From the NCBI GenBank assembly GCA_016935715.1, contig JAFGQJ010000041.1:1-6079 (forward strand): 6,079 nucleotides of DNA, given 5' to 3'. Positions 1 to 5,580 of the stretch are shown here, piece after piece (position 1 is the stretch's first letter; every line of letters starts with the position of its first letter). This stretch comes from Spirochaetales bacterium. GTDB taxonomy: Bacteria > Spirochaetota > Spirochaetia > SZUA-6 > DRHE01. Position numbers and translations under genes: made by a program. The notes under the pieces are model-generated. The model ran no database searches. It saw nothing but the letters and a program-made list of their open reading frames with translations, and was not told the origin of the DNA.

Positions 1-1
1 G

Positions 2-808
2 GCCATCGACGCCGACGTGGTTTTTCCCGTGCTCCACGGCACCTTCGGGGAAGACGGCACGGTCCAGGGGCTGCTGGAGACGGCGGATCTGGCCTACGTC
101 GGCGCCGGCGTGCTGGCAAGCTCTGTGGCCATGGACAAGGAGAAGACGAAGGAGCTCTGGCGGCAGAGCGGGCTGCCGGTGGTGGACTTCGTGGTCGTGC
201 GGGACGACTGCGCCCGGAGCGTGGCAGCGGTGCTGGAGCGGCTGTCCCCGCCCCTGTTCGTGAAACCGGTGACCGCCGGCTCGTCGGTGGGGGTGAGCAA
301 GGTCCACGACCGGGATGAGCTTCAGCCGGCGATCGCCGAGGCGCTGCGCTACGACCTCAAGGCCATGGCTGAACCGGCCATCAAGGGGCGGGAGATCGAG
401 TGCGCCGTCCTGGGAAACGAGTCTCCACTGGCCTTCACACCCGGAGAGATCCTGCCCGCCCACGAGTTCTACAGCTACGAGGCCAAATACGTCGATCCGG
501 ACGGTGCCGAGCTGAAACTGCCCGCGGACCTCCCCGATCCCGTCAGCCGGGAGATCCGAAGGGTCGCGGTGGCCGCGTTCCGGGCGATCGAATGCTCCGG
601 CATGGCCCGGGTCGATTTTTTTCTGCAGGAGGGAAGCGGCCGGATCCTTCTCAATGAGATCAACACCATCCCCGGGTTCACCAATATCAGCATGTATCCC
701 AAGATGTGCGAGGCCGACGGCCTGTCCTACCCGGAGCTACTCGATCGCCTGATCGACCTGGGGACAGAGCGTCACCGGCGGCGCAGATCCCTGCGCTACA
801 GCCTCTAG
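2..808 (+). CDS. ddl: D-alanine--D-alanine ligase, 5'-truncated by the window edge
   Basis: This ATP-grasp ligase joins two D-alanines using ATP in the cytoplasm, supplying the dipeptide that MurF adds to the peptidoglycan precursor. The reading frame is open from base 2, so the true start lies upstream; the GTG at 17 is internal. 268 residues are visible. Aligned by eye to E. coli DdlB, about 50 N-terminal residues are missing, including the first substrate glutamate (Glu15). Visible signatures, in order: HGTFGEDGT with the Glu68 equivalent (about 35-61); the substrate-loop segment MDKEKTKELW; the ATP-site lysine and serine loop KPVTAGSSVGV (Ser150 equivalent); the omega-loop EAKY at 479-490, whose tyrosine (Tyr216 equivalent) favours D-Ala over D-lactate as acceptor; ARVDFF; and the metal-binding NEINTIPGFT (about 653-682). 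The Arg-rich C-terminal tail is unremarkable. Vancomycin-type D-Ala-D-Lac ligases are unlikely because that tyrosine is present. The next gene follows on the same strand after 75 bases. Confidence 0.96.
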   Translation, partial: AIDADVVFPVLHGTFGEDGTVQGLLETADLAYVGAGVLASSVAMDKEKTKELWRQSGLPVVDFVVVRDDCARSVAAVLERLSPPLFVKPVTAGSSVGVSKVHDRDELQPAIAEALRYDLKAMAEPAIKGREIECAVLGNESPLAFTPGEILPAHEFYSYEAKYVDPDGAELKLPADLPDPVSREIRRVAVAAFRAIECSGMARVDFFLQEGSGRILLNEINTIPGFTNISMYPKMCEADGLSYPELLDRLIDLGTERHRRRRSLRYSL

Positions 809-820
809 TGCGGGAAGTGC

Positions 821-849
821 TGGATTCACAACGATGAACGCGATATATA
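821..849 (+). promoter_or_regulatory. possible weak sigma70-type promoter for the HDOD gene
   Basis: An AT-rich patch in otherwise GC-rich DNA gives a candidate -10 element TATATA at 844-849. A poor -35 element (TGGATT, 821-826) lies 17 bases upstream. Transcription would start near 856, about 28 bases before the HDOD start codon. The -35 match is only 3 of 6, so the gene could equally be read through from ddl. Confidence 0.2.
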
Positions 850-883
850 TGGTGGAAAACGAACAGGAAGCGGAGAAATTGCC

Positions 884-1744
884 ATGAGCCAGGGATTCGA
901 ACAGTACCTGAAGACGATGCCCATCATCCCCGATGTGGCCGCCAGGATCCTATCCATCGCCGAGGACAAGCTGGACATCTCCTTCAAGGAGCTGGAGGAG
1001 ATCATCAAGGTGGACCCCAGCCTGACCGCCAAGATCCTGAAGATCGCCAACTCGGCGATGTACGCGCGGCAGAGGGAGATCAAGAGCCTGCAGATGGCCA
1101 TCACCCTGCTCGGATTCAAGAATCTGAAGAGTCTCGTTCTCCTGCTGACGGCTTCCGGCTCGCTGGCCGGCAGCCGCAACGATCCGTTCTTCCAATACTT
1201 CTGGAAACACTCGATCCTGACCGCTTTCCTCGCCAAACACGTGGCTACCCGCTGCAATCGCAAGGATGCGGCGGAGGACTGCTTCATCGCGGGGCTGCTC
1301 CACGACATCGGACAGGTCGCCATTTACAACGCCGACCGGCAACGCTACCAGCCCGTGGTTGCGGCGCTTCAACAGGGCGGCAGTCCCGTGGAGCAGATGG
1401 AAGCCGGGATCTACGGAGCCGACCACCGCGAGATCGGCGCCTCCCTGCTGGCCCGCTGGAGCTTCCCCGAGCTGTACGTGGACGCTGCCCGGGAGCACCA
1501 GAGCCTGAACATCACCTCCCCGCACAAAGCCCTGATCTTCATCGTTTCCACGGCGGACCTGATCGGCGAGCTCATCAGGGTCGGTTCCCTCGACCCGGCC
1601 GGCAGCCGGCTGCTGGCCGATTTGATCGAGAGAACGGAGCTGGGTGAGAACGATCTCCAGTACTACGAGACATCCTTCATGGCAGACATGCAGAAGGATC
1701 TTCTCTTCCAGGAATGCCGCAGCCTGTTCGGAATCCAGATTTGA
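884..1744 (+). CDS. HDOD-domain signalling protein, stand-alone
   Basis: HDOD domains are HD-superfamily regulatory modules found in signalling proteins, often linked to c-di-GMP, motility or stress outputs. The specific role here cannot be read from sequence. The 286 residues are almost entirely one HDOD domain, with no signal peptide, transmembrane segment, receiver or GGDEF/EAL domain. The N-terminal helical part matches the family pattern: MPIIPDVAARIL (11-22), then the I..DP.LTAKILKIANSA.Y stretch (41-60) and the AI.LLGF.NL segment (72-81). Candidate metal-ligand residues of the HD core are retained: His109 (FWKHS), His140-Asp141 (GLLHDIGQ), His181 (ADHREIGASLL), His205 (AREHQ) and Asp225 (STAD). 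The ATG at 884 is chosen because a GGAAGCGGAG purine stretch (866-875) sits 8 bases upstream. No earlier in-frame start was found in the intergenic DNA. A 17-codon open frame (834-887) ends at TGA overlapping this ATG. Convergent with the aminotransferase gene. Confidence 0.93.
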   Translation: MSQGFEQYLKTMPIIPDVAARILSIAEDKLDISFKELEEIIKVDPSLTAKILKIANSAMYARQREIKSLQMAITLLGFKNLKSLVLLLTASGSLAGSRNDPFFQYFWKHSILTAFLAKHVATRCNRKDAAEDCFIAGLLHDIGQVAIYNADRQRYQPVVAALQQGGSPVEQMEAGIYGADHREIGASLLARWSFPELYVDAAREHQSLNITSPHKALIFIVSTADLIGELIRVGSLDPAGSRLLADLIERTELGENDLQYYETSFMADMQKDLLFQECRSLFGIQI

Positions 1745-1748
1745 TTCC
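1730..1748. repeat. short inverted repeat at the convergent gene junction
   Basis: A perfect 6-base stem, GGAATC (1730-1735) and GATTCC (1743-1748), encloses a 7-base loop and spans the HDOD stop codon. No T-run follows it on either strand, so it is at best a weak terminator for the convergent pair and may be chance. Confidence 0.2.
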
Positions 1749-1780
1749 TGCTTGAAACGTCTGCAGCGCGACCCCTGAAC

Positions 1781-3112
1781 TCAGGCGGCTCCCCGCTGCC
1801 TGGCGCGAACCAGTCCGGCCAGGCGCCGGATCCCCTCCCGGATCTCCTCTTCGCTGCAGTAGGAGAAGTTCAGCCGCATGGTGTTGTGCCCGCCCCCGGC
1901 CGGATGAAAGGCCGAGCCCACCACGTAGGCCACGTTTCGCTCGATGGCCTCCTTGAACATCTCCTCGGTGTCCATTCCTTCCGGAAGGGTGATCCAGATG
2001 AACATGCCGCCTTCCGGCGCCGTCCAGCTCAAACCCGCCATTCGGGGCATGAACTCCTCCAGCGACTCGAGCATACAGCGCAGCTTGCCCCGATACAGCT
2101 CGATGTTGGCCTGGATGCGGCCCTCCAGCAGACCCCGCCTCATGTACTGCTCCGCAAAGGCCTGGGTGAGGGCGGAGGTGCAGAGATCCGCGGCCTGCTT
2201 GGCCTGCACGAGCTTGTCGATCACCGCAGCATCGGCGCAGATCCACCCCAGGCGGATTCCCGGGGACAGGATCTTGGAAAAGGTAAACAGGTTGATGACC
2301 CGGCGGCCCGGGAGGACCGGCTGCACCGCGGCGCCGTCCGGATTCGCCGGGGCTGCCGGTGAGGCGCCGGCCCCGGAGGCCCCTCTTCTCCCGGCCTCCA
2401 GCGCCCCGATCAGGGGCAGCTCCTCCCCGCGGTAGCGCAGCCACTTGTAGGGCACATCCTCCACGATGATCAGATCGAACTCATCGGCGATGTTCAGCAG
2501 CTGCTCCCGCCTCTCCAGGCTCATGGTTATCCCGCTGGGATTCTGAAAATCCGGTATCGTGTAGATGAACTTGGGCATGTTCTGATAGTATTCGACCCCG
2601 CTTCCCGCGCTCCTCTTCAGCTCCCGGAGCCGGCTGTGCAGCACCTCGGTCTCGATGCCCTGTTCGTCCATCGGGATGGGCATGAAGCGCACTCCATACG
2701 CTTTGAAGGCGCTGACTGCTCCCAGATAGCTGGGCTCTTCCACGACCACCAGGTCTCCCCAATCGATGAAGATCTTCCCCACCAGATCGAGGGATTGCTG
2801 ACTGGCGGTCGTGACGATCAACTCCTCCCGGCTGACCGGCAGCCCGCAGCGGCCGGTAAAATCGACCAGCATATCCCTCAGGGAGGACAGCCCCTCGGTG
2901 GCGCTGTACTGCAGCGTGACCTGCGGCGAATCCTCGAATATCGAGATGCAGATCTGCTTCAATTCCTGGGAGGGAAAAGTCTGCGGGCTGGGAAGGCCGC
3001 CGGCGAAGGATATGATCTCCGGTTTGTTGGTCAGCTTGAGCAGCTCCCGGATGATCGACCGGCTCATCCGGCGAGCCGAGATGGAATATCGATGCTTTGC
3101 GTCCATGTGCAT
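1781..3112 (-). CDS. PLP-dependent class I/II aminotransferase (2-aminoadipate/aromatic/branched-chain type)
   Basis: This fold-type I enzyme should move an amino group between an amino acid and a 2-oxo acid in the cytoplasm. It resembles the LysN/ARO8-like group and MocR C-terminal domains, but has no N-terminal GntR helix-turn-helix, so it is an enzyme rather than a regulator. Visible in 443 residues: ISFAGGLPSPQTFP (34-47), QYSATEG.SSLR (68-79), EEPSYLGA (125-132, with the cofactor-stacking aromatic), PDFQNPSG (187-194), VEDVPY (217-222, Asp219 and Tyr222), the Schiff-base lysine Lys280 in FTFSKILSPGIRLGW, and substrate-carboxylate Arg413 in MRLNFSY. Residues about 242-269 form an Ala/Gly/Pro-rich insertion not expected in the family. 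The start is set by AGGAGG (complement of 3124-3129), 9 bases before the ATG at 3112; a second ATG two codons in is less well placed. It lies 25 bases after the acyl-CoA synthetase stop, so co-transcription is likely. Exact substrate unknown. Confidence 0.93.
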   Translation of the reverse strand: MHMDAKHRYSISARRMSRSIIRELLKLTNKPEIISFAGGLPSPQTFPSQELKQICISIFEDSPQVTLQYSATEGLSSLRDMLVDFTGRCGLPVSREELIVTTASQQSLDLVGKIFIDWGDLVVVEEPSYLGAVSAFKAYGVRFMPIPMDEQGIETEVLHSRLRELKRSAGSGVEYYQNMPKFIYTIPDFQNPSGITMSLERREQLLNIADEFDLIIVEDVPYKWLRYRGEELPLIGALEAGRRGASGAGASPAAPANPDGAAVQPVLPGRRVINLFTFSKILSPGIRLGWICADAAVIDKLVQAKQAADLCTSALTQAFAEQYMRRGLLEGRIQANIELYRGKLRCMLESLEEFMPRMAGLSWTAPEGGMFIWITLPEGMDTEEMFKEAIERNVAYVVGSAFHPAGGGHNTMRLNFSYCSEEEIREGIRRLAGLVRARQRGAA

Positions 3113-3137
3113 GAGAGCTCTTTCCTCCTCCTCGAGG

Positions 3138-5432
3138 CTATCTCAGCCACTCGCTGATGATACCCCGTTCCCTGATCAGATGATAGCGGATGAAGGCGTT
3201 CAGGCAGATCATGGCCCGTTCCGCGGTCAGGTAGGTGGGCACTCCCCCGGAGTCCATCACCTGTCCGAAGCGATTGTACACCGCATCCGCTCCGCTGACT
3301 ACATTCACCGATACCACGGTCGGCTTGCCGTGCTTGTGCACGGTTTCGACGATCCTGGCGGCGATGTTCTTCTCGTAGTGCTCGATCTCCTCATCGGTGG
3401 TGTGCAGCAGCTGGGCCTGCGGTACGATCGAGATGCAGATGGCATCCACCTGCGGGGAGTCGAGCATGATGTCGATGCAGCGCTCGAACTGCTCATCGGA
3501 AACCATGGCCGTCAGGTCCAGCAGGGGTTCGGCATTGACGTACGGCGGGATGACCTCCCTGAGCTTGTCGATGGTCTGCCTGTCCAGATCGGCCAGCACG
3601 AGCTCGCCCAGATTGTCCGCCGCGTAGGTTTTCTCGTAGCCGGCGTTGGCGATGACCGCCACCCGGTTGCCGCTCACCTTGAACTCGTGCAGCAGGGCAA
3701 AGGTCTTTACCAGGTCACCATGGTCGATCATGGAATCGGCCACGATCAGGCCGGCCTGCTTCATCGCCGCCTTGGCTACCTCGTACTCCCCGGCGATGCT
3801 GGCCGTGTGGGAGCGCGTGGCCATCTGCCCCGCCTCGGTGCGGCCGGCCTTGTACACCACCACGGGCTTCCGGCACCCGGAGGTGATGTCGAAGAACTTT
3901 CTCCCCGCCGCCGGCTTGAATCCCTCGATGTACAATCCGATCACGTCCACCATGGGATCCTCTTCGAAGTACTGCACCAGGTCCGAAGGATCGACATCCA
4001 GCTGGTTGCCGTAGCTGACGATGACCTTGGGACTGATGGCGCTGCGCAGGTTGTAGATCTCCATGATCCCGACCGCCCCGCTCTGGCTCAGGATGGCCAC
4101 GTTCTTCTCCTGCTCCAGGTTGACCTTGAACTTCTCCTCGGGGATGAAGAAGGTGTTCAGTCCGGGGTGCTCCCTGTCTCCCGCGTACACCACGCCGAGA
4201 CAATTGGGCCCCATGATGCGCATCTCATTGCTCCCGGCCACCTCGAGGATCCTCTCCTCCAGATCCCGCCTGTCCCGGGTTTCGCTGAAGCCTCCCGGGA
4301 TCAGCAGAATCGCCTTCACTGCCTTGCGGGCGCACTCCTCCACCACGGCCAGAGAGGCTTCGGCCGGGACGGTCACGATGGCCAGGTCCACGGGATCGGG
4401 AATGTCCGCAACGGACCTGTAGAGGTCCAGGACTCTTCCGGAGATGCTCACCGTGCCGCCCTTGATGTTGACGCCGTAGAGGTCATTGCGCTTCAAATCG
4501 ATCAGGTTCTTGATGATGATATTCCCCGCCTTGCTGCTGTCCGAGGTGCTGATGCCGATCACCGCCACCCCGGTCGGCTCGAACAGGGGCCGCAGGGTCT
4601 CCTTGTCCCGGATGCCCAGATCCGGCGGCTCGTCGGACTTGGCGCGAAAGGTGGCGTATCCGTCGATGGCGATCAGCTCCCCGTTGTCATCGAAAACCAG
4701 AGGATTGACTTCGAACTCAGTTAAAACGAATCGGGACGGGGAGGCGAAGAAATTGGAGAAAGCGACGGCCAGATTGCTGTACTTCACCTGTAGATCCACG
4801 ATCTTGGTGATGTAGTCGGCATGTCCCTCGGCCAGGTACTTGCCGCTGATATGCGTGGAAGCCATGAGGGCGTCGGCCCACTGCCGGTCCAGCGGAGGAA
4901 GAATCAGGTTCGGAGAGGAAAAATTTTTGGCAAAATGCTCGGCATCGGTGCCCCCCTTGCTGAAGGAGATCACCGGACCGAAGGAGTCGCTCTCCCGCAG
5001 GCCCAGCAGGATCTCATTGCCCAGGTCCTTGGAGTAGTCCACGTACTGCACCAGCAGCACTCCCTGCACGGACGTGCCTTCTCCGGCAAAGCCCCGCAGC
5101 ATCTCCCGCACCGAATAGCGCACGAAATCCAGGTCCTTGTAGACGACCCGGATGCCTCCGGCTTTCTGCTTGTGGGCGATCTGGCCGGAGATGATCTTCA
5201 GAACGATCCGCTCGGAGGAGAAAACCGCCAGAGTGCTGTGGGTGATGTCCCTCTCATCCCTGGCAATGATGTAGGTAGGGGTCTTGATCCGAAGCTCCGT
5301 CAGGATCTCGTAGACTTCGTATTCGTACAGCTGCCCCCGGCCCTCGGAAGCGGCTTTCTCGAGAATCTTCTCGACTGTCTGCATCCAGGGCTCCATCTGC
5401 CCGATCCGGCCCGTATGCGCGCGATCACTCAT
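3138..5432 (-). CDS. ADP-forming acyl-CoA (acetyl-CoA) synthetase, fused beta-alpha
   Basis: This NDP-forming enzyme converts acyl-CoA, ADP and phosphate to free acid, CoA and ATP (reversibly), through phosphohistidines; the acyl substrate is not evident. Both subunits are fused in 764 residues. An ATP-grasp (beta) part occupies about 18-265. It carries VLKIISGQIAHKQKAGGI, with His87 at the swinging-loop histidine position, and EFEVNPLV (239-246). The alpha part follows: CoA-binding Rossmann domain (about 278-415; VAVIGIS, IPGGFSE, GPNCLGV), a ligase domain with SQSGAVG (449-455) and catalytic His542 in RSHTASIAG, then the third alpha domain (about 585-745; ANAGYEKTYAAD). The beta-alpha order is the reverse of the commonly described alpha-beta fusion. 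There is no GNAT domain, so it is not a Pat-type protein acetyltransferase, and both histidines argue for activity. The ATG at 5432 has GGGAG 6 bases upstream; Met13 is a weaker alternative start. It is the first gene of a likely operon with the downstream aminotransferase. Confidence 0.92.
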   Translation of the reverse strand: MSDRAHTGRIGQMEPWMQTVEKILEKAASEGRGQLYEYEVYEILTELRIKTPTYIIARDERDITHSTLAVFSSERIVLKIISGQIAHKQKAGGIRVVYKDLDFVRYSVREMLRGFAGEGTSVQGVLLVQYVDYSKDLGNEILLGLRESDSFGPVISFSKGGTDAEHFAKNFSSPNLILPPLDRQWADALMASTHISGKYLAEGHADYITKIVDLQVKYSNLAVAFSNFFASPSRFVLTEFEVNPLVFDDNGELIAIDGYATFRAKSDEPPDLGIRDKETLRPLFEPTGVAVIGISTSDSSKAGNIIIKNLIDLKRNDLYGVNIKGGTVSISGRVLDLYRSVADIPDPVDLAIVTVPAEASLAVVEECARKAVKAILLIPGGFSETRDRRDLEERILEVAGSNEMRIMGPNCLGVVYAGDREHPGLNTFFIPEEKFKVNLEQEKNVAILSQSGAVGIMEIYNLRSAISPKVIVSYGNQLDVDPSDLVQYFEEDPMVDVIGLYIEGFKPAAGRKFFDITSGCRKPVVVYKAGRTEAGQMATRSHTASIAGEYEVAKAAMKQAGLIVADSMIDHGDLVKTFALLHEFKVSGNRVAVIANAGYEKTYAADNLGELVLADLDRQTIDKLREVIPPYVNAEPLLDLTAMVSDEQFERCIDIMLDSPQVDAICISIVPQAQLLHTTDEEIEHYEKNIAARIVETVHKHGKPTVVSVNVVSGADAVYNRFGQVMDSGGVPTYLTAERAMICLNAFIRYHLIRERGIISEWLR

Positions 5433-5580
5433 GCTCCTCTCCCGTTGAGCTCTTCCCCGCCGTCCTCAACACTGTACAGCAAAAACACCGATGAGTTGAC
5501 CCCATAAAACTGCAATTGTACACTGGCTAGCGGCAATACCCGAGACGTTCCGGGCAGCCATTCGAAGAACGGAGGAAGCA
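5433..5580. promoter_or_regulatory. divergent intergenic region with paired TGTACA palindromes
   Basis: This 148-base, relatively AT-rich spacer must carry the promoters for both the synthetase-aminotransferase unit (minus) and panB (plus). Two copies of the palindrome TGTACA occur at 5473-5478 (within the 8-base palindrome CTGTACAG) and 5517-5522, 44 bases apart, or roughly four helical turns. The second overlaps the putative panB -10 element. For the minus strand, possible -10 elements are TACAAT (complement of 5515-5520) and TACAGT (complement of 5471-5476), but neither has a good -35. A shared regulator binding the two palindromes is an inference. Confidence 0.45.
5496..5524 (+). promoter_or_regulatory. 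sigma70-type promoter for panB
   Basis: TTGACC at 5496-5501 (5 of 6 to the -35 consensus) and TACACT at 5519-5524 (4 of 6 to the -10 consensus) are separated by an ideal 17 bases. Transcription would begin near 5531, leaving a 5' leader of about 50 bases. The leader contains a weak stem, CGTTC (5546-5550) with GAACG (5567-5571), which touches the edge of the ribosome binding site. Confidence 0.55.

Noticed and set aside
950..1525. A 191-codon minus-strand open frame opposite the HDOD gene (and another at 826-1323).
   Set aside because: Both are antisense shadows of a convincing HDOD gene and show no family signature.
1774..1785. CCTGA-AC-TCAGG inverted repeat at the aminotransferase stop codon.
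   Set aside because: The 2-base loop is too tight for an RNA hairpin at full stem length and no T-run follows.
1677..2444. A 255-codon minus-strand frame within the aminotransferase gene, in a different frame.
   Set aside because: The aminotransferase frame carries all catalytic motifs continuously, so there is no sign of a frameshift or a second gene; this frame is a Gly/Arg-rich shadow.
1781..3112. Possibility that the aminotransferase is a MocR/PdxR-type transcription factor.
   Set aside because: The protein begins directly with the aminotransferase N-terminal region and has no upstream helix-turn-helix domain.
2811..4724. A 637-codon open frame on the plus strand opposite the acyl-CoA synthetase and the start of the aminotransferase gene.
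   Set aside because: It is antisense to two clearly recognised genes, has no recognisable motif and has a composition typical of a stop-poor antisense frame in GC-rich coding DNA.
4919..4928. AAAAATTTTT tract in the synthetase gene, giving an A-AAT-TTT sequence in frame that resembles a -1 slippery heptamer.
   Set aside because: The zero frame continues through the conserved beta and alpha domains and no downstream stem-loop or short product was evident, so it is most likely chance.
3138..5432. Possibility that the synthetase is a Pat-type lysine acetyltransferase or a succinyl-CoA synthetase.
   Set aside because: There is no GNAT domain, both phospho-relay histidines are present, and the domain arrangement (ATP-grasp, CoA-binding, ligase, third alpha domain) differs from succinyl-CoA synthetase subunits.
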